Shown: positions 52,148 through 61,076 of the stretch, in pieces
Layout: each line of letters begins with the position of its first letter
Numbering within the stretch: the stretch's first letter is position 1
Assembly: GCF_029960645.1 (NCBI RefSeq)
Contig: NZ_JASBQY010000002.1
Location: forward strand, 62,001-126,000
Source of the DNA: Arthrobacter sp. AL12
Lineage (GTDB): Bacteria > Actinomycetota > Actinomycetes > Actinomycetales > Micrococcaceae
DNA length: 64,000 nucleotides
Reading direction: 5' to 3'
The notes under the pieces: model-generated
What the model saw: only the letters and a program-made list of their open reading frames with translations
Database searches by the model: none
What the model was told of the DNA's origin: nothing
Made by a program: the position numbers and the translations under genes

Positions 52148-54499
52148 CTACCGCTGGTGGGCCGCGCCGGATGCCACGGTGGTCGAACCGTCCGGGCTCT
52201 GGTCCTCGCTGGGTTCAAGCCGCACGATCACGGCCTTGGACACCGGGGTGTTGCTGCCTTCGGCCGTGTGGTTCAGCGGCACCAGCACGTTGGCTTCCGG
52301 ATAGTACGCCGCCGCGCAGCCACGGGCCGTCGGGTAGGAGACCACCCGGAATTTGCGGACTATACGCTCCACACCGTCCTGGTACTCCCCTTTGATGTCC
52401 ACGAACATACCGTCCGCCAGGCCCAGCTCGGCGATGTCGTCCGGATTCACGAACACCACATGGCGGCCCTTCTTGATGCCCCGGTAGCGGTCGTTGTGCC
52501 CGTAGATGGTGGTGTTGAACTGGTCATGGGAGCGCATGCTCTGCAGGATCAGGGTGCCCGCCGGCTTCTCCACATGTTCCAGGTCATTGACGGTCAGCAC
52601 TGCCTTGCCGGTCGGGGTGGGGAAGGTGCGCGAATCCCGCGGGCCGTTCGCCAGGATGAAGCCGCCCTCCTGCCGGATCCGCTCGTTGTAGTTCTCGCAG
52701 CCGCCGACGACCTGCGAGATGTGGTCCCGGATCAGGTCGTAGTTCTTCTCGAAACCGTCCCAGTCGGCCTTGATCTTGTCTCCAACCAGCGCCTTGCCGA
52801 GCCGGCTGACAATCGCCGGTTCGGAGAGCAGATGGTGCGAGACCGGTTCAACCTTGCCCCAGGACGGGTGCACGGCGCAGACCGTGTCCTCCACCGACAC
52901 AAACTGCGGGCCGGACTCCTGGATGTCGATTTCGCTCCGGCCCATCGTGGGAAGGATCAAGGCTTCCGCGCCGGTCACGGTGTGGGACCGGTTGAGTTTC
53001 GTGGAAATCTGCACGGAGAGTTCGGTGTTCTGCATGGCCGCTTCGGTGGCGTTGGTGTCGGAAATGGCGCCGACGAAGTTTCCGCCGAGCGCGATGAACG
53101 CCTTGATGCCGCCGTCGCGCATCTTGTTGATGGTTTCCACCGCGTCCACGCCGTGGTCGCGGGGCGGCTCGAAGCCGAACTCCTCGCCGAGGGAGTCCAT
53201 GAAGGACTGCGGCATCTGCTCCCAGATCCCCATGGTGCGGTCGCCCTGGACGTTGCTGTGGCCGCGGATGGGCGAGGCGCCGGCGCCGGGCTTCCCGATG
53301 TTCCCGCGCAGCAGGAGCAGGTTGATGATCTCCTTGATCGTGGCCACGCCCTTCTTCTGCTGCGTGATGCCCATGGCCCAGGTGATGATGACTTTCTCGG
53401 CCTTCAGGTACCGGGCCGCGAGTTCATCGATTTCCCCGGTGCGCAGGCCGGTGGCCAGCAGGACCGCGTCCTCGTCCAGCAGGCTGAGGTGTTCCTTAAG
53501 TTCGTCCAGCCCCTCGCAGTGCTCGGCGAGGAATGTATGGTCCAGCACGGTGCCCGGGTTCCGGGACTCGGCATCGAGGACACGTTTGGAGATGGCCTGC
53601 AGCAGCGCCATGTCGCCGCCGATGCGGATGTGCAGGAACTGGTCCGCGATCTCCGTCCCGCGCCCGATGATGCCCTTGACCTTCTGCGGGTTCTTGTACC
53701 GGCGCAGGCCGGCCTCCGGCAGGGGGTTGACGGCGACGATCTCGCCGCCGTTTTCCTTGCACGCCTCCAGCTCGGTCAGCATCCGCGGGTGGTTGGTGCC
53801 CGGGTTCTGGCCCATGACGATAATGAGGTCAGCCTTGGCAAAATCATCAAAACTGACGGTGGCCTTGCCGATGCCGATGGTCTGGCCCATGGCCCAACCC
53901 GAGGACTCGTGGCACATGTTGGAGCAGTCCGGCAGGTTGTTGGTGCCATAGCCGCGGACCATCAGCTGGTATAGGAAGGCAGCCTCGTTGGAGGTGCGTC
54001 CACTGGTGTAGAAGGCGGCTTCGTCCGGTGAGTCCAGGCCCTTGAGCTTGTCCGCGATGATCCGGATCGCCTCCGGCCAGCTCACCGGCTTGTAATGGTC
54101 CTCCCCGGCGGGCTTGTGGACCGGCTCGGTGAGCCGTCCCTGCATGCCCAGCCAGTACTCGGAATGCGTCCGGAGTTCACTGACGGAATGTTCCGCCCAG
54201 AACTCCCGGCCGATGACCACCGGCGTCGCCTCCCAGGTGACGGCCTTCGCGCCGTTCTCGCAGAACTCGAAGGCCTTGCGATGGTTCGGGTCCGGCCACG
54301 CGCAGCTGGGGCAGTCGAAACCGTCCTTCTGATTCATCGCCAGCACGGTCTTGCGGGTGCGGTTCAGGCCCATGTGTTCGATCGCGGGCTTCATGGAATG
54401 CAGCACCCCGGGGATGCCGGCGGCCCAGCCCTTTGGACCGTCGCCGACCACGAGGTCCTTTTCGTCGTTTTCCTCGACCTGGGGATTTTTGCGGGTCAC
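52148..54499 (-). CDS. FdhF/YdeP-family molybdopterin oxidoreductase
   Basis: 783 residues. N-terminal DGFDCPSCAWPDPNHRKAFE matches the YdeP subfamily, which has a CPSC instead of the four-cysteine FeS motif of classic formate dehydrogenases. Molybdopterin-binding parts include FYTSGRTSNEAAFLYQLMVR, DCSNMCHESSGWAMGQTIGI, LIIVMGQNPGTNHPRML and the C-terminal VVSYPTARGCAAAYYPEANV. Family members are linked to acid or stress resistance and presumed formate or other substrate oxidation. No FdhD or electron-transfer subunit is adjacent. The start ATG precedes TRKNPQVEEND. Confidence 0.92.
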   Translation of the reverse strand: MTRKNPQVEENDEKDLVVGDGPKGWAAGIPGVLHSMKPAIEHMGLNRTRKTVLAMNQKDGFDCPSCAWPDPNHRKAFEFCENGAKAVTWEATPVVIGREFWAEHSVSELRTHSEYWLGMQGRLTEPVHKPAGEDHYKPVSWPEAIRIIADKLKGLDSPDEAAFYTSGRTSNEAAFLYQLMVRGYGTNNLPDCSNMCHESSGWAMGQTIGIGKATVSFDDFAKADLIIVMGQNPGTNHPRMLTELEACKENGGEIVAVNPLPEAGLRRYKNPQKVKGIIGRGTEIADQFLHIRIGGDMALLQAISKRVLDAESRNPGTVLDHTFLAEHCEGLDELKEHLSLLDEDAVLLATGLRTGEIDELAARYLKAEKVIITWAMGITQQKKGVATIKEIINLLLLRGNIGKPGAGASPIRGHSNVQGDRTMGIWEQMPQSFMDSLGEEFGFEPPRDHGVDAVETINKMRDGGIKAFIALGGNFVGAISDTNATEAAMQNTELSVQISTKLNRSHTVTGAEALILPTMGRSEIDIQESGPQFVSVEDTVCAVHPSWGKVEPVSHHLLSEPAIVSRLGKALVGDKIKADWDGFEKNYDLIRDHISQVVGGCENYNERIRQEGGFILANGPRDSRTFPTPTGKAVLTVNDLEHVEKPAGTLILQSMRSHDQFNTTIYGHNDRYRGIKKGRHVVFVNPDDIAELGLADGMFVDIKGEYQDGVERIVRKFRVVSYPTARGCAAAYYPEANVLVPLNHTAEGSNTPVSKAVIVRLEPSEDQSPDGSTTVASGAAHQR

Positions 54500-54568
54500 G
54501 TGAACTTCCCTTCTGCAACCACCGCCTGCTCAGGCCGTGGGTCTCTACTAATAAGCACCCTACCTTTT

Positions 54569-54583
54569 GGCCTGTTACAGGCC
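54569..54583. promoter_or_regulatory. Palindrome upstream of the FdhF-like gene
   Basis: GGCCTGTTACAGGCC, perfect 6-bp arms around TTA, 70 bp upstream of the oxidoreductase ATG and 129 bp before the divergent dienelactone hydrolase gene. A plausible operator for a dimeric regulator; identity unknown. Confidence 0.4.
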
Positions 54584-54711
54584 TATCAGCTGCTTCGGAG
54601 CGCCGCAAGGGATCTGCCGTCGACGGCGGCGCCACCGTTCCGTAGCATGTGCAGTACGCGGCACGGCTGAAGTGACTCCAGCAGTGCCGCCCGGAACCGA
54701 GGGGGCCGTCC

Positions 54712-55557
54712 ATGCCGGAGCACCGGGGACCGTCGGGGCCAGGGGAAACGTTGGAGGGCTTCACCGAGTCGACCTTCAGCCACGGCAGCATCCACCACCC
54801 GGTCGTCCGGGGCCGTGCGGGCCCGGCCGTGATCCTGATCCACGAGGTTCCCGGGATCCACCCGGGCGTGCTGGACCTCGGCCGCCGGCTGATCGACTGG
54901 GGCTTCACTGTCTACCTCCCCTCGATGTTCGGGCGGCCCGGCGGAAAAGCGGGCGAGGGCATCGTGAAGTCCATCGCGAAAGTCTGCATTTCCCGTGAGT
55001 TCGCCGTGCTGGCTAACCCGAGCAGCCCGGCCGCGGGCAGGCTGCGGGCCCTCGCAGTCCAGGCCCACCGGGAGTGCGGCGGTCCCGGCGTCGGGTCGAT
55101 CGGCATGTGCATGACGGGCAGCTTCGCCCTCGCGATGGCGCTGGAACCCGCCGTCCTGGCGCCGGTGATGAGCCAGCCCGCGCTGCCGGCGGGCCTGACC
55201 GCGCGGAGGCGGGCCCCCGTCGGGCTGGACGACGGCGAACTGGCGCGGGTGAAGGCGCGGACCAGCCAGGGACTTCGGCTCCTCGGCGTGCAGTTCAGCA
55301 ACGACCGGGGGTGTCCGGCGGAACGTTCCGCCACCCTGCGGCGGGAATTCGGGGCAGGCTTCGAAGGCATTGAGATCGATTCGTCGCCGGGCAACCCGTA
55401 TGGCATGGCCCCGTCCGCGCGCTGCGTCCTGACGGTGGACCTGGTGGACACGCCGGGGCACCCGACGAAGGCTGCGCTGGAACGGACCATCGAGTTCATG
55501 GAAGAGCGGCTGCGGCCGGACACGGCGGCGGCAACGGCAACAGAGGAGCAGGAATGA
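54712..55557 (+). CDS. Dienelactone hydrolase family protein
   Basis: 281 residues. Alpha/beta hydrolase with VILIHEVPGIHPGVLDLGRR (oxyanion-side glutamate/His block), GSIGMCMTGSFALAMALEPA containing the nucleophile Cys in GMCMTG, and VLTVDLVDTPGHPTKAALER, with His near the C-terminus. Long C-terminal helix. Substrate unknown. The stop overlaps the tspO start (ATGA at 55554-55557), so the two are one transcription unit; divergent from the FdhF-like gene. Confidence 0.85.
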   Translation: MPEHRGPSGPGETLEGFTESTFSHGSIHHPVVRGRAGPAVILIHEVPGIHPGVLDLGRRLIDWGFTVYLPSMFGRPGGKAGEGIVKSIAKVCISREFAVLANPSSPAAGRLRALAVQAHRECGGPGVGSIGMCMTGSFALAMALEPAVLAPVMSQPALPAGLTARRRAPVGLDDGELARVKARTSQGLRLLGVQFSNDRGCPAERSATLRREFGAGFEGIEIDSSPGNPYGMAPSARCVLTVDLVDTPGHPTKAALERTIEFMEERLRPDTAAATATEEQE

Positions 55558-56078
55558 AACTCATGACAGTGGCATGGACGGCGGCTGCGACCGCCGCAAC
55601 GGCAGCGGCCGGCGGAATAGCGACGGATCCGGACAGCCGATGGTACCGTCGGCTGCGCAAACCGGACTGGCAGCCGCCCGCCATCGCCTTTCCCGTGGTG
55701 TGGACGGCGCTGTACGCGGACCTGGCCGTGAGCTCCGCCGTCGCCCTGGAAAGCGGCGGCGCAGCCGCTGACACCCCGGAAACCCCGGGCGGCAGGATCC
55801 GACGGCGGGATTTGGCCGCCTACCGGGGAGCCCTGGCCGCCAACCTCGTCCTCAACGCTGCATGGAGTTGGCTTTTCTGGCGGGCCCGGCGGCCGTGGCT
55901 GGCCGCGGCGGAGTGCGCCCTGCTGACGGCGAGCAGCGTCGACCTGGTGCGGCGGACGCACCGCCTGAACCGCGGCGCCGGAGTGTCCCTGGCCCCCTAC
56001 GCCCTGTGGTGCGGCTTTGCCACCGTCCTGTCAACGGCGGTCGCGCGGCTTAACCCCGGATCGGGCCGCGAGCGGTAA
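55554..56078 (+). CDS. tspO: TspO/MBR family membrane protein
   Basis: 174 residues, five helices. Family motifs WYRRLRKPDWQPPAIAFPVV and LNAAWSWLFWRARRPWLAAA are intact, including the conserved WxPP-type and aromatic residues. TspO binds porphyrins and steroids and modulates stress responses. A 15-residue insert (SGGAAADTPETPGGRIRRRD) sits in one loop. Coupled to the dienelactone hydrolase gene. Confidence 0.9.
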   Translation: MKLMTVAWTAAATAATAAAGGIATDPDSRWYRRLRKPDWQPPAIAFPVVWTALYADLAVSSAVALESGGAAADTPETPGGRIRRRDLAAYRGALAANLVLNAAWSWLFWRARRPWLAAAECALLTASSVDLVRRTHRLNRGAGVSLAPYALWCGFATVLSTAVARLNPGSGRER

Positions 56079-56107
56079 CCGGGCCCCGGCACGGGCGGAC
56101 GCTCCGT

Positions 56108-57907
56108 TCAGTGCCCGGCGACGAGGGTGTCGCGGATTTCCCGGCGCAGGACCTTGCCGATGAGCGAGCGGGGCAAGGACTCGAGCACCACCACCCGGCG
56201 CGGCACCTTGTAGGCGGTCAGCTGTTTCCGGGCAAAAGCCAGGAGCGCGTCGGGATCGATGCTGGTACCGGGGATCGACACCACGGCGGCGACCACGTCC
56301 TCGCCGCCGCCGGGGCGCGGCAACCCGACGACGGAGACTTCCGAAACACCGGGGAACGTGGCGAGGACGTCTTCCACCTCACTGGGTGAGACGTTGAACC
56401 CGCCCGTGATGATCAGCTCCTTGATCCGGTCCCGGATCGTGACGAAGTAGTCGTTGTCCACGGAGACGATGTCGCCGGTGCGGAACCAGCCGCCGTCGAG
56501 CAGTGCCTCCTCGGTCTCCTCCGGGCGGTTCCAGTAGCCGGAGAACACCTGCGGGCCGCGGATCAGGAGTTCCCCTTCCTCGCCCGGGGCGCGGTCCAGC
56601 GCGACGTTCCGTGGATCCACCACCCGGATGTCGGTCAGCGGAAACGGCACCCCGACGGTGCCCGGTTTCCGGCTGGGGCCGAAGGGGTTGCCGATCGCGA
56701 TCGGGGACGTCTCGGTCAGTCCGTAGCCCTCGATCAGGTAGCCGCCGGTCGCCTTCTCCCAGGTCTCCACCGTCGACGTTGGCAGGTTCATCGCACCGGA
56801 AATCGAGAATCGGATGCTGTCCAGCCCGATGCCGCGTTCCGCCGCCGCGGCCGCGATCCGGTCATAAATCGGCGGCACGGCCGGGAGGAAGGTCGCCGGG
56901 GACTTCTTGAGGGCCTTCAGCACCAGGTCGACGTCGAACTTTGGGAACAGGACCAGCTTCGCGCCGATGCTCAGGGCGAACGTCATGCACAGCGTCAGAC
57001 CGTAGGCGTGGAACATCGGCAGTACCGCGTAGACGGTTTCCCGGCCGTCCTTGAGCCCCGGCACCCACGCCCGGCCCTGCGCGGCGTTGGCCTGCAGGTT
57101 GGCGTGGCTGAGCATGGCGGCCTTGGGCAGTCCCGTGGTGCCGGAGGTGTACTGGAGGACGGCGAGGTCCCGGGCCGCGGGGCGCGGATGTTTCCGCTTG
57201 AGTTCTCCGGCGTCGAGAAGCTTCCGCCAGGGGAGCACCGGCCGCGCGGCGGGGGCCGTCCGGCCCCTCGGCTGGCCCCCGCCCAAGGAGAGGGCGGCTC
57301 GTGCCTTGCGGGCCGCCGGAACCGGGAGCCGCAGCGCCAGCCGCTGCAGCAGCGGCATCGCGGGGATGAGTTCCACCGAGACGATGCTGCGGAGCCCGAC
57401 GTCGGCCGGCAGCTGGCGGACCCGCTCCACCGCCTTGTCCCAGACGATCGCCACGGCGGCCCCGTGGTCCTCGAACTGGTGGCGCAGTTCCCGGTCCGTG
57501 TAGAGCGGATTGTGCTCGACGACGACGGCGCCGAGGCGCAGCACGGCATGGAAGGCAACGATGTGCTGCGGGCAGTTCGGCATCACCAGGGCAACCCGGT
57601 CGCCGGCCTTGACGCCGAGTTTCTCCAGCCCGGCGGCGGCCCGGCTGATCAGTGTGCCGAGCTCGCGGTAGCTGGTGCGGGCGCCGAAGAATTCCAGGGC
57701 GGTCTTCGACCCGTAGCGGCGCACGGAGCTATCCATGAGGTCCACGAGCGACCCCTCCGGGAGCACCAGGTCCGCCGGAACACCTGGACTGTAGGCACCG
57801 GTCCACGGACGGTCACGCCAGGGCTGCCCAGGCTGCCCGTGCTCGCCGGCGTTGCCGTCCGGGCCTTTGCCGTGGGGCGCCGTCCGCATGGATTTCTTCT
57901 TCATCAT
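56108..57907 (-). CDS. Long-chain acyl-CoA ligase (AMP-binding)
   Basis: 599 residues (MMKKKSMRTAPHGKGPDGN...). ATP/AMP motif LQYTSGTTGLPKAAMLSHA, LIEGYGLTETSPIAIGNPFG, GGWFRTGDIVSVDNDYFVTI and the C-terminal catalytic lysine segment RSLIGKVLRREIRDT. Activates fatty acids to acyl-CoA with ATP. Its basic, Gly-rich N-terminus is unusual. The divergent gap (58 kb) contains a DosR-like box, so oxygen- or stress-responsive expression is possible. Confidence 0.9.
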   Translation of the reverse strand: MMKKKSMRTAPHGKGPDGNAGEHGQPGQPWRDRPWTGAYSPGVPADLVLPEGSLVDLMDSSVRRYGSKTALEFFGARTSYRELGTLISRAAAGLEKLGVKAGDRVALVMPNCPQHIVAFHAVLRLGAVVVEHNPLYTDRELRHQFEDHGAAVAIVWDKAVERVRQLPADVGLRSIVSVELIPAMPLLQRLALRLPVPAARKARAALSLGGGQPRGRTAPAARPVLPWRKLLDAGELKRKHPRPAARDLAVLQYTSGTTGLPKAAMLSHANLQANAAQGRAWVPGLKDGRETVYAVLPMFHAYGLTLCMTFALSIGAKLVLFPKFDVDLVLKALKKSPATFLPAVPPIYDRIAAAAAERGIGLDSIRFSISGAMNLPTSTVETWEKATGGYLIEGYGLTETSPIAIGNPFGPSRKPGTVGVPFPLTDIRVVDPRNVALDRAPGEEGELLIRGPQVFSGYWNRPEETEEALLDGGWFRTGDIVSVDNDYFVTIRDRIKELIITGGFNVSPSEVEDVLATFPGVSEVSVVGLPRPGGGEDVVAAVVSIPGTSIDPDALLAFARKQLTAYKVPRRVVVLESLPRSLIGKVLRREIRDTLVAGH

Positions 57908-58056
57908 CAGTCCTTGCCGCTGGTATCCGCCGGGTGTTCGCGAGTAAAAGGGCCCGCCGGGAAATACTACCGGTGCCCGTGCGCTGCCGGAGCCGGGACG
58001 CCCGGCGCGGCCGGCGCCGGGCCCTGCACTGCGGCGCCGCGGCGGCGGTGCGGCAC

Positions 58057-58071
58057 GTGACTTTTGGCCCT
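58057..58071. promoter_or_regulatory. DosR/DevR-like box 1
   Basis: GTGACTTTTGGCCCT matches 11 of 14 positions of the core GGGACTWWAGTCCC of the DosR consensus. It lies in the gap between the acyl-CoA ligase gene and the beta-CASP pseudogene, only 2 bp before the latter's remaining coding part, showing that the gene's true 5' end has been lost. No DosR/DevR gene is in the window. Confidence 0.5.
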
Positions 58072-58073
58072 AG

Positions 58074-59435
58074 GGGCGGTTCCTCGGAGCCACCGACACG
58101 GTCACCGGTTCCAGGTACCTGCTTGAGGCCGGCGGCAAACGCGTGCTGGTGGACTGCGGCCCCTTCCAGGGCTACAAGCGCAGCCGCGAACGGAACCGGA
58201 CGCCGTTCCCCGTCCGGCCGGCCTCGATCGACGCCGTCGTCCTGACCCATGCGCACCTGGACCATACCGGCTATGTGCCCGCGCTGATGCGGGACGGGTT
58301 CGCCGGGGCCGGTGTTCGCCACCGCCGGAACCACGGACCTGTGCAAGCTGCTCCTCCCCGACAGCGGCTACCTGCAGGAGGAGGAAGCCCGGTATGCCAC
58401 CCACCGCGGATCGTCCACGCACAGTCCGGCCCTTCCGCTCTACACCGCGGCCGACGCGGTGAAGACTCTCAACAGCTTCAGGATCCAGGATTTCGACGAG
58501 CCACTGGATCTCGGCGGGGGATGGAACTGACGTTCCTGCCCGCCGGCCACATACTCGGCGCCGCGCAGGTCCATGTCCGGATCGGCTCACGTTCGGTGCA
58601 CTTCACCGGGGACCTGGGCCGGGCGGACGACCCGCTGATGTACCCGCCCCGGCCGCTCGTCGCGAGCGACGTGCTGGTCACGGAGTCCACCTACGGGATC
58701 CGGAAACACTCGACCGTGGATCCTGAACAGCAGCTCCGGGACATCATCAACCGGGTCGCGAAGCGCGGTGGCGTCGTGCTGTTCGCCGCGTTCGCCGTCG
58801 GCCGGGCAGAAACCCTGATGCTGTATCTGTCCCGCCTGCGCAGCAAGAACCTGATCCCTGATATCCCGGTGTACCTCAACAGTCCGATGGCCATCGATGC
58901 GTCCGGGATGTACCAGCGGCATCCCGAGGAGCACCGGCTCAAGGAGCAGGAATACATGAACATGTACAAGGTCGCCAAGCTCACCCGCTCGGTCGATGAA
59001 TCCAAACTGCTGAACCTCCGCGGCGGCCCGATGATCATCATCTCCGCCAGCGGCATGCTCACCGGCGGAAGGGTCCTGCACCATCTCGCGGCCTACGGGC
59101 CGGACCCGAAAAACGCCGTGATCCTCAGCGGCTACCAGGCCGGCGGCACGCGGGGCGCCACCCTGGCGGCCGGCGAGCGGGAACTCCGGATCTACGGTGA
59201 GGACGTCAAAGTCCGGGCTGAAGTGATCCAGATGGAAAGCCTGTCCGCGCATGCCGACGCGGATGGCATTATCTCGTGGATGCGGGCCGCGGAAAAGGAA
59301 CCCCGGATGACCTACATCACCCACGGCGAACCGGACACCTCTGATGCCCTGCGCATCAGGATCAAACGTGAGCTTGGCTGGCGCGCGCGGGTCCCCGAAC
59401 ACCTCGAGCAGATTTCGATCGAGGAGCCCCGATGA
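58074..59435 (+). pseudogene. MBL-fold/beta-CASP RNA-processing-type hydrolase, frameshifted and 5'-truncated
   Basis: The fragments read in order: FLGATDTVTGSRYLLEAGGK, DAVVLTHAHLDHTGYVPALM (metal site HxHxDH), then in another frame VFATAGTTDLCKLLLPDSGY to DFDEPLDLGGG, then back to AGHILGAAQVHVRIGSRSVH, VTESTYGIRKHSTVDPEQQL and QAGGTRGATLAAGERELRIY. Shifts fall at GGGG 58305-58308 (one G too many) and GGGGG 58516-58520 (one too few). No start codon precedes the first motif: the frame is closed by TAG at 58071 next to a DosR-like box. Family cleaves RNA or acts as RNA-specificity hydrolase. Confidence 0.82.
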
Positions 59436-60746
59436 CTTCCGGCGTCGCCAAATCCTCCGTCCTGTCCGAAATCCATTCACTGGCCCGGCCGCTGAAGACG
59501 GACCGGGACCTCAACGGGCTGGTCCGGCGGGCGGCGGACTGCCGGTTCGTCGCGATCGGGGAAGCCTCCCACGGCACCCACGAGTTCTATACCTGGCGTG
59601 ACACCCTGAGCCGGCGCCTCATTGAAGAGGAAGGCTACACCTGGATCGGGGTCGAGGGGGACTGGCCAGACTGCTGGCGGATCGACCGCTGGGTGCGGGG
59701 CGAGACGGGGAAGGAGCAGGGTGTCCATGCACTGCTGGCCGGCTTCGAACGCTGGCCCAGGTGGATGTGGGCGAACGAGGAGGTTGCCGCGTTCCTGGAC
59801 TGGCTGCGCACCTGGAACCTCAGCCGCCCGATGAGCCGGCGCGTGGGCTTCTACGGACTCGATGTGTACTCGCTCAGGGCTTCGCTCCGGGAGATCATCG
59901 GCTGGCTGCAGGACAACGTGCCCGACGCCGTCCCCGCCGCCCTGCGTGCCTGGCAGTGTTTCCTGCCGCACCGCGAGGACCCGCACAAGTACGCCTGGAG
60001 CACGCGGCTGGTGCCGCAGTCCTGCGAGGCTGACGTCATCGCGCTCCTTGCCGAGGTGAGGAGCCGGGTGTCCACCCCCGGCGGGCACGACGAGGCCGCC
60101 TTCGGCGCAGTGCAGAATGCCGAAGTGGCCGCCAACGCCGAGCACTACTACCGGATCATGCTCCGCGGCGACCGCCAGTCCTGGAACGTCCGGGACCACC
60201 ATATGGCCGACACCATCGACCGGCTCAGCAGGCACCTTGGGCCCGACTCGAAGGGACTCATCTGGGAGCACAACACCCACGTGGGGGATGCCCGGGCCAC
60301 CGACATGGCCCAAGGACGGACTCGTCAACGTCGGCCAGCTGCTGCGCGAACGGCACGCCGCGGACGGCGTCATGCTGGTGGGCCTTGCCTCCCACCGGGG
60401 CGAGGTGATCGCCGCGGACGCCTGGGGAAGTCCGGAACGGATCCTGCCGGTTGCGCCGGCCCGGCGGGGCAGCCATGAAGACTTCCTGCACGAGGCCCTG
60501 GGGGTGCCGTCGGTGCTGGAATTCGGTGAGGACAGGTCCGGCCCGTGGCTCTCGACCTGGCTCGGCCACCGGGCTATCGGTGTGGTTTACCATCCCGAAC
60601 GGGAGCTCGGGAACTATGTTCCGACCCGGATCGGGGAGCGCTACGACGCGCTGATCTGGTTCGAGCACACCCATGCACTGCGACCGGTGCACCTGGAAGG
60701 ACCGCCGAGGGAACCGGAATTCGAGACGGAACCGACCGGCTTCTAG
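59432..60746 (+). pseudogene. Erythromycin-esterase-family protein, frameshifted
   Basis: ATG at 59432 overlaps the preceding stop by 4 bp. The first part reads RFVAIGEASHGTHEFYTWRD (the family His/Glu site), RRVGFYGLDVYSLRASLREI and GLIWEHNTHVGDARATDMA; after CCC at 60309-60311 the frame changes and continues DGLVNVGQLLRERHAADGVM, GIRHEDFLHEAL-like and RYDALIWFEHTHALRPVHLE. Removing one C restores about 437 residues. The family contains macrolide esterases and many stress-linked proteins, including one in the mycobacterial dormancy regulon. Confidence 0.85.
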
Positions 60747-61076
60747 TCCGCTGGCTGCGGCGGACAGCGGGCCGGCGCAGGCCTCCGGCCACGCCGGGGC
60801 CAGCGGAGAGCAGGCCGCTGAGCGCGCCGCTGAAGGAGTACAGCCCGGTGGGGGCCGCCGTTGACCCGCGGGGGTGGTCCATGAAGGCTCCTGTCCGGCA
60901 ACGAGTCGTGCTGCACGGCTCGACGCTACGCACGGGGCCCCGGGGGAGTGAGGGGCTTAAGGCCCTAACCGGGGGTCAGGGCCCGGCGCACACTGAAGTG
61001 TCGGCGGACTCTCGGGCTGCCGCCCGGATCATGGCCTTGCAGAACTGACCGCGCCAGGAAAAGAGCAGGAGTCAGA
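60747..61076. other. 330-bp intergenic region with a DosR-like box
   Basis: Non-coding gap after the erythromycin-esterase gene; open frames here lack coding signs. It contains GGGGCCCC (near 60934), the DosR-like box at 60952-60966 and a GGGTCAGGGCCC region, and ends with GAAAAGAGCAGGAG as ribosome binding site of the universal stress protein gene. Confidence 0.6.
60952..60966. promoter_or_regulatory. DosR/DevR-like box 2
   Basis: GGGGCTTAAGGCCCT matches 12 of 14 positions of the core GGGACTWWAGTCCC; the flank TAA also fits (CCCSAA). It lies 110 bp upstream of the universal stress protein gene, a usual distance for DosR control. Together with box 1 it suggests a small oxygen- or redox-responsive group of genes. 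Confidence 0.55.

Noticed and set aside
51902..53974. 690-codon plus-strand frame opposite the FdhF-like gene
   Set aside because: Antisense shadow; rich in His/Gly/Val from reversed codons, no domain signs.
58057..58245. GTG at 58057 as start of the beta-CASP gene
   Set aside because: It lies inside the DosR-like box and its frame leaves the family sequence at once; joining would need yet another frameshift.
60545..61048. Plus-strand frame over the end of the erythromycin-esterase gene and the following gap
   Set aside because: Overlaps the real 3' end and a regulatory gap; composition is not protein-like.
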